64,000 bases of DNA from assembly GCA_973895155.1 (NCBI GenBank), contig OZ316899.1, positions 6,634,001 through 6,698,000 of the forward strand. The letters are read 5' to 3'. A model generated the notes under the pieces. It made no database searches. It was given only the letters and a program-made list of their open reading frames with translations, and was not told the DNA's origin. The first letter of the stretch is position 1, and each line of letters begins with the position of its first letter. The DNA is from Marsupella aquatica (Eukaryota > Marchantiophyta). Below, piece by piece: positions 33,442-45,956 of the stretch. The position numbers and the translations under genes were made by a program.

Positions 33442-34883
33442 AACGGTGTCGCGCCCTCGCAAACCGGCTGAATAAGGAAGATGATATTTCTTGACTTGAG
33501 ACCCATTGACTCGGGTAGGTAATTCCTCACCTTGTAAATCTTCCAAGATTAAAGATCCATTAGGAAAAATTTGTCGCACCTTATAAGGTCCAAGCCACCT
33601 TGTGTGTAATTTCCCAAGAAATATCATGTATTGGTTATCATATAGTAACACATAATCTTGTGCTTGTATTTCCACCTTCTTCAGCTTTTCATCAAATCTT
33701 TGGCTCCTGATTCTCTGTTGCTTCTCCGTTTCAATCAAGGAGAAGTGTCGATCTTCCTCGAGTTTGTCCAAACTTTCCAATCTTAATATTTGACTTTGTT
33801 CAACATTGAGTCGTTGAGGATTGGCCACTCGGTTAGTGGGTACATCAAATTCAATGGGTACTATACTGTCTAAGCCATAGACTAAATAAAATGAAGTTCA
33901 ATGCATTGTAATCTTTTCTGCGGTGCGGTAGGCCCATAGAGCAGAATGTAATTTCTGATCCCAATCCAACTTATGTGTAGAAACTACCTTAATTAAAATT
34001 CTCTCCATTAATCCATTAGCCTTCTCAGTTAAGCCATTTGCTTTGGGGTTATAGGGGTGGTATTTCTATGCTTAATTAGATACTTGTCAGTGATATGCGC
34101 GATCGTATTATTTAGAAAATGTAAGCCTCTATCACTGACTAGTTCTAATGGGCACCCAAACCGTGTAATGATGTCTTCAAATAGGAATTTAGCAGCAGTG
34201 GCAGCATCATTTTGCTTGGTGGCTCGTGCTTCTACCCATTTAATAGTGTAATCCGTAGCTAGGATTGTATATCAATTACGAGTGTGAGCAGCTGCGGGTT
34301 GAATAGGCCCTATAAAATCAATTCCCCATTTTTCATAAGGAGCTAAAGGTAAGATGGGAGTTAAAGGCCAATGAGAAGTAGAGGTGGGTTTACCCATGCG
34401 TTGGGACGGATCACATGACTTTATAAATTGATGTGTATCTTGATGCATGGTGGGCCACCAATATCCGGCATCCCAAAATTTCTTTACTGTAACATTGACT
34501 GCATAATGGCCTCTAGCTTCTTCCGTGTGCATGGCAGCAATAACCTTCCTGACTTCTCGTTCTTCCAAGCATCGCTTAAGTTTCCGATCCGGGGAAAGTT
34601 TATAGAGGATTCCTTGCTTTAAGGTGTAAGGTCCGACCTTATGCAAGAAAACAGCACGTTGCTTGGAGTTGAGGTTAGGGGGAAACATTCTTTGAGTTAG
34701 CATTTGAACAATGTCTACATACCATGAGTCTTCACCCTCGATGTGCCATAATGTCTCATCTGGAAAATCATCATTCAATGGCTCTCTAGATTCATTGCCT
34801 TCCAATTGTGACAGGAAATCAGCGTTCTCATGATGCTTTCCGGGTCTAACTCGTACTTCAAAATCATATTCTTGTAGAAGCAA
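33439..34883 (-). pseudogene. Gypsy 2 integrase
   Basis: Frame 34272-34883 starts in the RNase H/integrase linker (RPGKHHENADFLSQLEG), then a zinc-binding region (MHTEEARGHYAVNVTVKKFW, then KSCDPSQR, where the second Cys is lost) and the start of the core (LPLAPYEKWGIDFIGPIQ). The catalytic core between 34270 and 33830 is frame-broken. The C-terminal domain is intact at 33439-33828 (VLLYDNQYMIFLGKLHTRWL, GPYKVRQIFPNGS). Integrase inserts the cDNA into the genome. This copy is not functional. Confidence 0.85.
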
Positions 34884-35206
34884 AACCCAACGTGCAATCC
34901 TTCCTGAAAGGTCTACTTGGTTAACAAGGTACTTAAGTGAAGAGTGGTCAGTATGGAAAATGGTTTCCTACCCCAACAAGTAGTGGCAAAATTTCTTGCA
35001 TGAGAAGATTATCGACAAAGCTTCCCTCTCAGTGACCATGTAATTCTTTTCTGCTGCATTCATTTGTCGGCTTGCAAAATAAATGGGGTGATCCTTTTGA
35101 TCATCATCTTGCTGGCTTAGGACAACTCCAATACAGAAGGCCGAAGCATCAATGTAAACATGAAATTCCTTTTCCCAATTTGGTGGAACTAAAATAGGAG
35201 CTTGGG

Positions 35207-36398
35207 TTATCTGCCTTTGAGTTCTTCAAAGGCCTTATGTCTCAAAGCTGTCCACTCATAATCAACATCTTTTTTCAATAGTTGGGTAAGTGGCATAGCA
35301 AGGTTAGCGTAATGTCGAATAAATCGACGGTAGTATCCTACATAACCTAGAAATCCCCTCAACTCTCTTAGATTAGAAGGAGGTTGTAGTTTTAGGATAA
35401 CTTTGACCTTCTCAGCATCAACCTCGATTCCTCGGCTAGATATGACATGCCCTAGCAAGATACCCTCTCTCATGCCGAAAAAACATTTCTCAGGGTGTAG
35501 AGAGAGTTGTGATTCTCTACACTTTTGGAAAGTCAATCCGAGCTTTTCTAAATGGATTTCATTTGAACTATATACACAGAAATCATCAATAAAAATTTCT
35601 ATAAATCTATGAAGGTACTCTTGAAATATGATCATCATTATTTGTTGAACTGTTCCAGGCGCATTGCATAACCCAAAAGGCATCACATTAAATGCATAAG
35701 TTCCCCAATCCATCGTGAACGTTGTTTTATCCCAATCCTCCTCTTGTACTGAAACTTGGTTATACCCTGAGTATCCATCAAGGAAACTGTAAAGAGAATG
35801 AGCAGCTACTGCATCAAGAACATTGTCAATGAATGGTAAAGGGATAATGATCTTTTCTTGTCATATAATTCAATTTCCGATAATCTTGACACACACGAAT
35901 CTTCACTTTGCCATCTGATCCAGACTTCTTGGGCACAATAACAATGGGTGATACCCATTTGCTGCTAAGGACTGGAAAAATGAATCCGGCCTCCGTTAAC
36001 TTGTCAATTTCCTCTTTTACCATCATGGAATACTTAGGGTTGAGCCGATATTGTCTTTGCCAAATCGGAAGTGATCCTTCAATGAGGTCAATTCGATGTT
36101 GCCCAAGGTAAGGGGGAATTCCTTTGATGTCCTTGTGACTCCATGCAAATATATCTCGGTATTGCTTAAGCAAATCTATATATTTTTCCCTCAATTCTCC
36201 TTGAATATGTTTACTGATATTGAGGAATTTCCCTGGCTCAATCTCAATCTTCTGGGAGGATTTGGGATCAACTATCCCTTCAGTCATTCCCAAAGACTCC
36301 TTTTCCCAAGTGTTTAGGTTTGATGGGTCTTTTATTGTTCCAAATTTACTACTAGGATCTCCTCTAGAATTCTCACTTTTTGGAAAAGTTTTGGTCAA
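35207..36398 (-). pseudogene. Gypsy 2 reverse transcriptase
   Basis: Frame 35826-36398 holds the N-terminal RT blocks (QRQYRLNPKYSMMVKEEIDK, WVSPIVIVPKKSG, RVCQDYRKLN). Frame 35207-35713 continues with YAFNVMPFGLCNAPGTVQQ, the catalytic FIDDFCVYS (both Asp present) and LGYVGYYRRFIRHYANLAMP. The two are separated by stops and a frameshift near 35720-35830. RNase H continues in broken frames at 34.9-35.2 kb. The FIDDF style fits the Athila/Tat branch. Confidence 0.9.
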
Positions 36399-36461
36399 TT
36401 TTGAAGTCGGGAAGGTAGTTTTTTGGGTAGGTTTTGGTAAGGACGGATGGGGAACCGGGAG

Positions 36462-37208
36462 TCATTCCGGCTCAGGACCCGGCTCAAAAACAGGTTCAGG
36501 TACCGGTTCAGGAGCCGGTTTGGGAACCGGATCACCCGTGTTTTTTGGATGGTCCTGATTAACTGGCTGATTTAAACCTGGCAACTGTATGGAAGAGTTA
36601 GGAGTAGCATACCTCTCTAAATCTGAACCACCAGCTTCACTTGGTTCGTCGCATTCAAAGATGTCAAGAAATCTGACATGTGCATCAGTATCTCTCGATA
36701 GTTTTGAGGATTTGGATTGGTTCACTTCTTCATCATCTGATGATGAACTTGAAGAATTAGAGGTGTAACCATCATCTTCTTCTGTTTCACCAAAGTGCCG
36801 CTCATCTTCCCAACTCAAAGTTACTTTTGGAGACCCAAAACTGAATTGTTTTGCATGCCAATTAACTCTGACACGTGCTAAGTACAGCCAAGGTCGTCCC
36901 AACAAAACAGGAAATGTGGATGGTGTTGATGGTCGAATTATGATGTAATCTAACGGAAATATTCTTCCTCCAATTAGGGTATCAATTTTCAGTAAGGACC
37001 CTACACGAATCACCCTGGATTGGTCTGCCATTCGTAGAATCCTAGATGTGGGCTGAAATTTGAAAAATCCCAGATCAGCAGCGGTCTGTTCTGTCATAAT
37101 ATTGACACTTGATCCTCCATCCACGGGGACTTTAGGGATCACACATCCTGAAATTTCTATTTCTATTTCAGGTGGGCCATGGTCAGTAGATTCCACCTTC
37201 CAACATCC
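36462..37208 (-). pseudogene. Gypsy 2 protease region
   Basis: Contains VPVDGGSSVNIM (37090-37125), the aspartic protease site of this retroelement group (DGGSS replaces the more common DTG/DSG), and LLGRPWLYLARVRVNWHAK, typical of the flap/linker. After a Ser/Asp-rich stretch it ends in a Pro/Glu repeat (KPAPEPVPEPVFEPGPEPE). It is separated from the gag frame by the 541-bp insertion at 37217-37757, whose removal restores one frame (SFKVNG joining to CWKVES). Confidence 0.85.
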
Positions 37209-37216
37209 ATTAACTT

Positions 37217-37757
37217 CCACGTCTAGTAACTTAAGTTGCGATGCGAAAAAGAAAAAAAATGAAGAAAAAAAATCTTGATTTTTTCTTCAAAATTTGAAGG
37301 AAAACTTTTTTTTTTCAAATTTTTTTTCGCCATGAGGCGTCCGTACTGTACGGACACATATCTCAGCGAGCCCAGCCAAGATGGGAAAAAAATTTCCGAA
37401 TGTTTTTTAATTTTTTAATTTTTTTTTAAAAAAAATTGGTTTTTTTTTTTCCACATTTTTTTTCGGTCCGTATGCCCCATCTCGGCGAGGCCAGCTGAGA
37501 TGGGGAAAACATTTCTCTTTTTTTTTTCAAAAAAAATTTTCCGGGAAATTTTTTGGTGTTTTTTTTTGGGGGGATTTTTTCCCGGTCCATACGCCCATCT
37601 CGGCGAGGTCAGGCGAGATTGAATCAACCTCAGCTGCCCAGCTGAGATGAGCTAAAGTTTGATGGCCCCATCTCAACTCCTCATTTGAGATTCTAAAATT
37701 TTTGAGATAATTGATATCAGTTATCAGCCACTGATATCTGATGATGTTGTGTACCCC
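37217..37757. mobile_element. MITE-like insertion in gypsy 2 with CGTAC-GTACG palindrome
   Basis: Flanked by imperfect 8-bp copies, ATTAACTT (37209-37216) and ATTGACTT (37758-37765). The right end, reverse complemented, begins GGGGTACACAACATCATCAG. The left end has no clear matching inverted repeat. It contains the palindrome GTCCGTACTGTACGGAC, an AGCTGAGAT inverted motif and long T/A runs, shared with 42321-42800. Confidence 0.65.
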
Positions 37758-39888
37758 ATTGACTTTGAAACTTACCTTTTTCCCTGGTTCCAAGGGAGTA
37801 TCAATTTTTCCCTTACCCATTTCCTTCACCAAGATTTCCTTAACTTTGTCAGAGATGTTGGGGAGGAAATACTTAGGATCGTGTCGATCATACACATTTT
37901 CCTCTTCAATCAATTCCTTCCCTCCTTTTGGATTTGACTTTTCCGCTGATTTGGATGTTGATTTTGGTTTGACAATTGAATCTGCCTCTTTCGCCTTCTG
38001 CTTGGAACGAGTCGTAGCAAAGACATTTAGTATCCAATCTCTCTCTCTGATCTTCAAATTAGGTTGGCCTAGCTCTCCTTCTTTTAATAAGTGTTGATGG
38101 TCCTTATCATATGTAATCCCAGCAGGTCCTCCTTTCGACAATATTGGGTTATGGATGTCACTTACACACCCTACAATATTTTCTTCATAGCTGTCCACTA
38201 GGCCGCAAGGTGAATCATCCTCTTCTTCATAATAGACCAGGCGAACAATTCCACAATTCCAACATTCTCCTCTGACCAATTGGGACCTGGGTGGGTAACC
38301 ACCAGGCGGTGCCATTGGTGGTTTATACACTAGCTTATTAAAATTAGAAACTGGTCTCGGAGGAGGGTTAGGAAAGTACTGTATAGGGGCTGGTCCTGCA
38401 ATTGCTGGAGGTCCCATTTGGACTTGGTAAATAGCCTCAGGGTAATATGGGTGCAATAATGGGTCTTCTCCCTCTTCATAATTAGGGTACTCCCCATTGG
38501 TCAGATAATTTACGGATTTGGGACACTCTTGTGGGTAGTGTCCTGGCTTTCGGTATACTGTACACCATACATTTGCCCTCTGAGGTGTCAATTGTTTCCT
38601 TGGGGGTCGTGTTGCAGCTGCATTAACATTTAGGTGTTTCATTTCTTCAAGGAGACTAGCCATTTGTCCTGACATTTTATTCAATTCCACACTGACTCTT
38701 TGGTTCCAAAACCTTTTTACTCTTCCTTGTAATTTTTGGGGAAGATTCCTCATCTGATGAGCTGTCGGTCTCACTACTAGATTGGGATGTGGAACTGTCT
38801 TGTTTTGAACTGGAAGTGTCACTTGTTGAGGTAGAGGATTCAGCCTTTTTCTTCTTCGATTTCTTCTTGCTCTAACTTTTTCTTTTTGACTTACTGTCCT
38901 TCCGTAACTCTTTCAACAAGTGTTTCCTTTGTGACATCTCAGAGTCAATATAAGACTGAGCTAAGTCGTATGCTCTCTCTAGGGTTGCGGGAGCCCCTTG
39001 TCTTACAAAAGTGTTTAATTTTGTATACAAGCCTTGCATGAACCACTCCTTAATTAAGTTTGCAGGAGGAGGTGGTGTCACTTTATTTGCCAGCTTAGTA
39101 ACTTTTTGTAAGTAGGTTCTTAAGGAATCGCCTTTCTTCATATTTACAAAACTTAATCTTGTAAAAGCTCTAGAAGTAGCTGCCTCTTCCTTGAAAGTTT
39201 TGAGGAACTCTGCTCGAACAATTGGCCAATTTGTCTTATCGGGCAAACTTGAGTACCAAGTTTGGGCTTCTCCCTTCATTAAGCCTCCAAATACTTTTGC
39301 CTTTAGATCAGGGGTATCATCCCCATTGGATGTTGCCACGGCTTCAAAATCATCCATCCATGCTTCAGCATCTGCTTTCTTGCCACGGAAATTTTCATAA
39401 CGAACTCGTGAACGACTCGCCATTGTGGTTTGGTTTAGGACAGTAGATACACTAGATACAACCGCAGGAGTACTACCAACAGAGGTAGGAGTTATTGCAG
39501 AGTGAGTCACAACAACGGATGATGATGGAAAGAGTGGCGGCGATACAGCAAAGGGATTTAAACTCCCTTCTGTACTTACCACACTCGAACCACTTGAACT
39601 CTCAAAACTGGATTCTGAACCAATGTGATTAATCTCTACAATGTGTCCAACCTCTTCCAATTGTATAAGTACTGTATTTCCGATTAGCACGGATTCAGGG
39701 GTATCAACGTATTCATCTGGCGTAGGTATTATGGGTGAGATGGTAGGTGATGCTGACCGCGGTGTAGTGCTCGGTGTAACAGTTAATTCCAAAGCATCAC
39801 CACTTAATCCACCAAATTTGGCCTGTTCTGAATCACCCACAACTTTTGCCTCTTCAACTTCACCACTGCTGGTATGAGAGACACTCAC
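37758..39888 (-). pseudogene. Gypsy 2 gag
   Basis: Frame 38872-39888 has a Ser/Thr-rich N-terminus and then the retrotransposon gag core (RYENFRGKKADAEAWMDDFE, then TWYSSLPDKTNWPIVRAEFL and KKGDSLRTYLQKVTKLANKV). After a stop near 38870 the frame 37758-38822 continues with a degenerate zinc knuckle (VYRKPGHYPQECP, first Cys pair altered) and CWNCG, then linker sequence towards the protease. Gag forms the virus-like particle of the element. Only one or two disabling changes are visible, so this element is younger than gypsy 1. Confidence 0.85.
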
Positions 39889-40003
39889 AACTTGGAACCC
39901 GGGCGTGCCCTAATTCTCATTTACGCTTATAGATCTTGGAAATGTCAACCCTCGTCTCTTCCTTGGTTTAGGTTCTGGTATTGCCTTTGGTCCTGATCTT
40001 AAA

Positions 40004-41960
40004 TTAACAAACAAGGGTCGGCTGGTTGAAGGATTTTCTAACGTTCCGCTTGATGCTAGAGACTCGTGCACTCACATTCCCTGATGGTGGAAATTCCGGT
40101 GATTGGAATTCCTTCAACAAGTCTTGTGGTTGACTATTTTTCTCTAATAATTCAGGTGGTCCGTCTTTCTTCTTCCGTACTTGTTTATCCTTCTCCGTCA
40201 TTACTCATCATGTCAAATGCTTACTCCATTTGGGGTTTTGTTTTCCAATGTAACCCCTAGTATGAGGCTTTGGTCAACCTCCTCTTCCTAGGTGAACAGT
40301 CATGACCCCTCCTGTCTATGGTCACGTTGGTTGACTCAAGAGTCATGTGGATGAAGAGTCATAGTGGTCAGGTGGGGGTGTCAAAAACCTGTACAGACTC
40401 CGGTTTCTGAGCCAGTTCTTGAGCCGGTGCCTGATCCGGTTCCTGAGCCGGTTTTCTTCCGTCACCTTCTCCTTTGCCTGGTTATTACCCTAGCTAATTC
40501 AGGAATGGAAATAATCACATAATGTTCCCCTGTAATCTGTCCATTTATTGTTAAAACTACTAAATGTAACTCTGCTGCTTCCCACCAGGTAATAGATAGC
40601 GTGTGTACTCCTCGTCTACCTCATCGGATTAGTGTCCTAATGCGATTTGAAGCATTCCTTAAATTTTGCACTCTAAAGGAACCCAAACTCCTTCGTGATG
40701 GCATGTTTTAATAAGCTTCTGCAGGACGTGGTCAGAATTGAGTTGCTTGGTGAATTTGATCAGATTCCCTTCTTATTTTAATCATCCCAGGCTTCATCGT
40801 CATCCTCATTATAAGGAAGTCTTAACTGAACAATGACTTGGTACCTATTCAACAAATTTTCCAAACAATCAACTGTATCTGTCCACGGTGTTTCTACCAA
40901 ATGTAATTTGTTCAGAACCTCCTCATATCTTTGTTCTTCCTCGGGTGTAACCCGTGCAATTGGAATCTTGTGTTTATTTAAGAAGAAGTCTAAATCATAT
41001 TCCTCTTCCATTGGCTGCAACCTTACTCCTTCCATCCACTTCCTTTTTAGCACTAGGATATTAACCAAACTTGCTATTGGAGGTAGATCTGTTGTCCATT
41101 TGAATGAAATTTGGCCACTGATAGGACGCTCCCTTCTTATCACCTCCCAACCCTCATTGCAGTGATCTCTTAATTGATCTATTAAATGGCATTGAGCCAA
41201 GGTCATCACCGGCTTCTCTTTTCCTAGCAGATGATTTGAATTCTCATAATAATGCTTCAATACATGTTCAAGTTCAATCCCCCAATTTGGATTTCCACTT
41301 AAATGTCCCAATGCTGATATCAATTCTCCTTGTGCATCTGCCTCTAAAGTTTCTTCCTCCAATTGGTTAGCAACTATAAATTCCAGAATGATAATCTGGT
41401 CAAATTCGTGGTCTGTTGTGGCCGTTACCAATTCTAGGAGCCCATCAACAGTTCGCTTGAAGACAAAGATCTAATCAAATAGAACATTAGTGGTCCAGGA
41501 TTTGAGAGGAACTAAATCTTTACCCCAATAATAGCTTTCTCCCAAACCATCCTCTTGTCTTCTCTTCAGTATTGTGGAGCGACCTTGTGCACAATTACAC
41601 TTAATGGTGTAGGTCTGATTTTCCCTAGACCTGATTTGGGCTCGTTCTCTCTTTCCCGGTCTGTGCCGCCTTACCATTGGTGAAACACCAATCCTTTAGA
41701 CTCAATTGTCTCTTATTTCACGCTCCATTCTTTCTAGATTCCTTTTGGAGTCTATAATCCCTCATTCTCATTATTCTTCTAAGTCTGCCTCTTGACAATG
41801 TTTCACCAATGATTGTCTCCTCTCCCAAATTTTCCTCAATGATTGGTAATATCAATCCCGGAGCATTGTCCAATGAAAATGTTCTAGTCTGGAATGAGAA
41901 GTCTTGCCCAAAGGTAGGCATCTCCATGATCAGCAATTTTGCAATCGTCTCAATCTTCAA
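40004..41960 (-). pseudogene. Gypsy 2 leader region with broken pre-gag ORFs
   Basis: Between the primer site and gag lie minus-strand frames at 40778-41431 (217 residues, acidic, no recognised domain), 41471-41677 and 41718-41960 (basic, Arg-rich end RGRLRRIMRMRDYR). They probably formed one extra protein upstream of gag. An extra ORF before gag is known from Ogre/Tat-type gypsy elements; homology to those was not tested. Confidence 0.5.
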
Positions 41961-42243
41961 AATGTTGATTCACAACTCCTAGGATCCTTCTCCCATAAAT
42001 GTTTCATACATCTTATGGGTAAGCTTGAAAAATGAAGAGTTGTGGATCCCATTTCCTCCAATCAGAATAAATTCTCTCTCCTTGGCACCCTTTGCCTTTC
42101 TTCCTAGTATCAAAGAAGTCTTGAGTTAGGGAGATAACTTCCCCACAAGAACATTCTTGGGGTGGCTTCTCTCCCCCATCAAATCCATTCTCCTTTGTCT
42201 GGCATTAACGTCCTTTTCTTCTCCAATCTCTCAATGTCAGGTT

Positions 42244-42263
42244 GCTCCCCGGGAGCGGCGCCA
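42244..42263 (-). other. Gypsy 2 primer-binding site
   Basis: Minus strand reads TGGCGCCGCTCCCGGGGAGC, separated by TTT from the LTR end ...CTCTACA at 42267. TGGCGCC is the usual start of Athila/Tat primer sites, complementary to a tRNA 3' end (I recall tRNA-Asp or tRNA-Arg). This fixes the 5' LTR edge and the orientation. Confidence 0.8.
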
Positions 42264-42266
42264 AAA

Positions 42267-43000
42267 TGTAGAGTAGGGTCAAGGAAATATGAACTACTTT
42301 CCTCTTAAACAACCAGAGTTCGAGGAAAGCTACATCATCAGTTATCAGTGTTTTCCATCAGTCGACCTGATATCAATCGCCATGTCATCTTAGAGAGGCC
42401 GTGAGGTTGAGGTGCCGAAAAAAATGCCAAAAAAAAATTTGAAGTTTTTTCTCAAAATTTGATGGAGAAAAAAATGAATTTTTTTCCCACTATTGGGTGT
42501 CCGTACCGTACGGATATCACATCTCGGCAAGGCTCGTCGAGATAATTTGATGTCCGTACGGTACGGACGCCAAATTTCGTCAAATATTTTTTTTGGAAAT
42601 TTTTTGGGGGGAATTCTTCAAAAAAAAATTTCCGTTTTTTTTGTCCTTACACCGATCTCGGCGAGGTCAGCTGAGATTGACTCAATCTCAGCTGCCCCAG
42701 CTGAGATGCGCAAAAATGCAAAGGCCCTATCTCAGCTGCTCAGCTGAGATTAAGAAATCTCAAGGCGACAAAACTGATAACTGATGATCCTTGCTACCCC
42801 CCAGAGTTTGTTCCCGTTAAGAGCTTGTGAGACCTAAAAGATTGTATTAACATACTTTGAGATAGTTAAGCCAACCTATCTCATATTTCAAGCCTTTACC
42901 GACATGCTTAGGTCAGGTGGAAGGAATTTGTAATACATCTTTAGGTATTGTGATGTTTGCATCATCAACAGTGCAATAATAAATCCTAAAAATATAACAA
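42267..43000 (-). mobile_element. Gypsy 2 5' LTR (proximal part)
   Basis: The LTR ends (sense) with ...ACCCTACTCTACA. The segment at 42810-42910 closely matches the 3' end of the solo LTR at 53980-54135 in opposite orientation (TACAATCTTTTAGGTCTCA, CTCTTAACGGGAAC). The distal edge of the LTR is not certain. Confidence 0.7.
42321..42800. mobile_element. MITE-like insertion in gypsy 2 LTR
   Basis: Flanked by CCAGAGTT at 42313-42320 and 42801-42808; the related solo LTR lacks the insert. A perfect 16-bp inverted pair ATCATCAGTTATCAGT (42334-42349) and its complement (42773-42788) lies 13 and 12 bases from the ends. The right end, reversed, begins GGGGTAGCAAGG. It contains two palindromes, GTCCGTACCGTACGGAT and GTCCGTACGGTACGGAC, and AGCTGAGAT repeats. 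The 8-bp duplication suggests a hAT- or Mutator-mobilised element. Confidence 0.75.
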
Positions 43001-45320
43001 AACAACCAAAAGCCGGAGGCGTAAAGAGAGGATTGGGCGAGCCTTAAATGTCTATTCTCCTCTCGCCACTTAGCAATCTAGCCTCCTTTCTCTTAGCCTC
43101 CTTTCTCTTTGAACATTGCACTTCAGGCTTTATTGGAGTCCCACTCTGAGGATTTGGCTTCTTTGGGGTTAAACCCTTTGTATTGTTGGGGGCCATTTTT
43201 CTTTAGGGTTTTTTAAGGGGGATCCCCCGCGATCCCCAACCCTCGCCCATCACTCCCCTCCCTGTACACCCGTTGCTTGCCCTCCCGTGTACGCCCATTT
43301 TCAGCCAGCCGCAGCTGCGGCTAAGGGCGACGGATGGCGCTAAACCCTCTCGCCCAGGGTTTTTCCTCCCCGCCCATCGGCTGCCCGCAATATGCCCCCC
43401 CCCCCCCGCGCCTGGTCAACCGGATAAGACTTTTGATCTACCTGGCATTGAACAACGAGCTACATTGAAAGCAAGGCAACCAGCTTGAATTGGCACCAAT
43501 GCTGTAATTTGTGAGGTTTGATGAGTTATAATATGCTGATCTTTCATTTTGTGTTGTCGTTTGTCTTCACGAACATTGAAACACTTTCTCACAATCATTC
43601 TTCTCTGCCACGAGTGACTCTTCAAAGCCCTAAAATTATTTGATAGTCACGCCTACTACGATTACCGCCTTATTAGTGAGCTAGAAGCAAATCTTTTGCA
43701 AGATGAAGCAGGCCAAGGAAGGGTCAGCAAAGTTGGAGAATCGGAAACTCCAGCTATAAAACACATATTCCCGGGTGATCGCTACAACAACGAACGTTCA
43801 CAAACACGTCCTAAAGTATCACAATATTGTCACCAATCCTCACTTCCTTATAGAATACAATGGTTTCTCCGTGGATTATTTGGTGCACAGTGACACGAGG
43901 GGAAGAAATGATGAAGAAGCAAAATATGTTTTCAAAGGCCTAACTCTGTAAATCCAAGCTCCCAGTTCACAAATCCATCTTATTCCACTACGTACCATGA
44001 CCGAAATCTCATACCCTAAAAAGATGCCCTGCAGCTCCCATACACTACTTTGTCCCAAATTACAGATCCCGGCTCTTACACAAACCTCAAGAAAAGATAA
44101 ACCCAGGACCTGATCACCTCTTCTGCTTACTACGACCGTGTCCCAACAGGGATTCCAAAGACGAAGACAAAAGAAAATGCACTACGAGATGGGGTGAATA
44201 ATCGACTGACAGCCAAGAATAGAAGAGAAAACAAAGAAAACCCACCTTGCAACACTCACAAATGTTGTCGCCGGCTCTGCATTGTCACAACAACTTTCCG
44301 AAGCGCTCATTGTCTTTGCACGCCCTCACACCACTCAACTGTTGAAGCAATTACAAAGCTCATCGGAAAATAGATTCAATCTTGGCATGGAAGACCAAGT
44401 GCATAGAGGAATAACTAGAAGCAAGCGCAACCGGACTACAAAGCTAATCCTGGAATCGACAGTAATCTTACAATCAACTCAATCGGGCAAAAGATGAACG
44501 ACAACAGAATTGTGAAGACATACTCTATAGACTGCATCCAAAGGACTACAATGGCGCTTCTCACAAAGCTAGTTGGAAACCGGACCCAACAGCGCATTGG
44601 AACAGATCGCAGCACAAAAAATTAAGACACCATATTTACATTCACTAAAACAGACCAAAGGCAATAAAGGAGACGCACAAACGCAGACGATTCAACAAAG
44701 GAATATACAGGGCTATAGGCTAGATCTTACCATCAAGAACGCTACTCCTCAACTTGAATTCCGATAATGCAGCCCGTGCGTCGCTGCCCCAATCCATAGC
44801 CCCTAACATTTCCCCTCTTCTTCCTCACAAACGGAGGACAAGCCTCACTGCCGACCTTTCTTCTCCACAGACAGAGACACAGAGCACCGGAGACAGCGAG
44901 TCAATCACGAGCAAAAGCAAGGAACGGCAACGAGCAGGAGGATCGACTCCTTCTGACTACGCCCATCCCCCATCAACTACGACTAGCTTTACAACAACCT
45001 AACTTGGCCGAATAGCTTTACGGACCCATACACCACTTACCTTAGTTTACACAGTCTACTTACATTTACACTTCACCTCAAAAGAACCTAAAGACCACAT
45101 AGTCTACTTAAACTTTACCTCACAAACCAATTACATTATACTATAGAATAGGAGGGATGGTAACACTCTTTCCTCCCAAAAGAAAGTAGGGGAGGTTTTA
45201 ATGAGGTTACACGCCCCCCCAATTTCTTCTCCTTTTCATTAGGCCATATCTTAAAGATACAACAATTACACTCCACATATATGGTAAACTTGTTGGTTGC
45301 ACCATAACATGTTTCCACAG
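43001..45320. other. Unassigned retroelement-like sequence
   Basis: Small plus-strand frames (43273-43488, 44282-44497, 44573-44767, 44754-45002) show no recognisable domain. A poly-C run is at 43396-43406. Probably gypsy 2 LTR plus decayed retroelement. Confidence 0.35.
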
Positions 45321-45328
45321 TACAACCA

Positions 45329-45350
45329 AGGGGGAGTGTTACAACCCAAG
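45329..45350 (+). other. Copia-like purine tract and LTR start
   Basis: AAGGGGGAG followed by TGTTACAACCC, the usual 3' end signal of plant copia elements on the plus strand. No associated coding sequence was found upstream. Confidence 0.45.
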
Positions 45351-45956
45351 GTTGAGTCTACCATTAACCTGGGTTAAACCTCCTCGGCCAAGCAGGAAAA
45401 ATCTACTTTTCCATAGCGATTGAAGCTCGCAGTCTAATGCTTTAATCTACGTCCTAAGTGAAAGTTTGCGAATCGAGCAAGGCGACCCTATTTGAATATT
45501 TGGCGACCATCAGGCTCCACCCCTCCTTTCTCGCTATCGTTCCCACATGTGGCCTGTTGGTCTCTTCCCAATGTTCCCCTTTATCTTACTCTTTTAAAGG
45601 CATACCTCACAAGTAGAATATCCAGGTAAACTAAGAAATGATGATATATCCCACATGGTATGTGTTGGGCGGGGTCAAATGGAATTAGATTGTGGTGTTA
45701 AACCCTAAAGTTCTCCGCATGTCTAAAGCTCTATTGTAGAGGGAGTGACTTAACAAACTTCATTCTTGTTGGCTGAACTTAGTTATAGTTGCAACTTCCA
45801 CAATAGTTATAGAAATGACTTCCCAAGGATCCTCCAAAACTCAGTCCAACACTTGTAACTAAAATGACACCCAACAACTTAGGAGTCACAAATTTTGGAA
45901 GGTCTCAATGGAGTCACTTAAGGCAGGGTCTCAGAATGGCCCGATTTCTTCTAGTG
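45351..45956. other. CACTA-1 right arm
   Basis: No gene. GTGACT/AGTCAC-type motifs near 45745-45920 and the terminus TTTCTTCTAGTG at 45945-45956. Confidence 0.55.

Larger units (their letters stand above)
22764..45956. mobile_element. CACTA-1 transposon ends enclosing 23 kb of nested elements
   Basis: The left end begins CACTAGAAGAAACCGAACTA. The right end, reverse complemented, begins CACTAGAAGAAATCGGGCCA; both continue to TGAGACC. The 3-bp duplication CAT flanks both ends (22761-22763 and 45957-45959), the usual CACTA target size. Subterminal GTGACT/AGTCAC motifs occur near both ends. The interior is filled with copia, a second CACTA, gypsy 2 and smaller elements, so the original element was much shorter. 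It is not clear whether the TNP2-like remnant at 27.9-29.1 kb belongs to this element or to CACTA-2. Confidence 0.8.

Noticed and set aside
45320-45324. Gypsy 2 5' LTR outer edge at 45319 (CATGTTTCCACA)
   Set aside because: Only weak similarity to the LTR start at 33427 and no matching target duplication.
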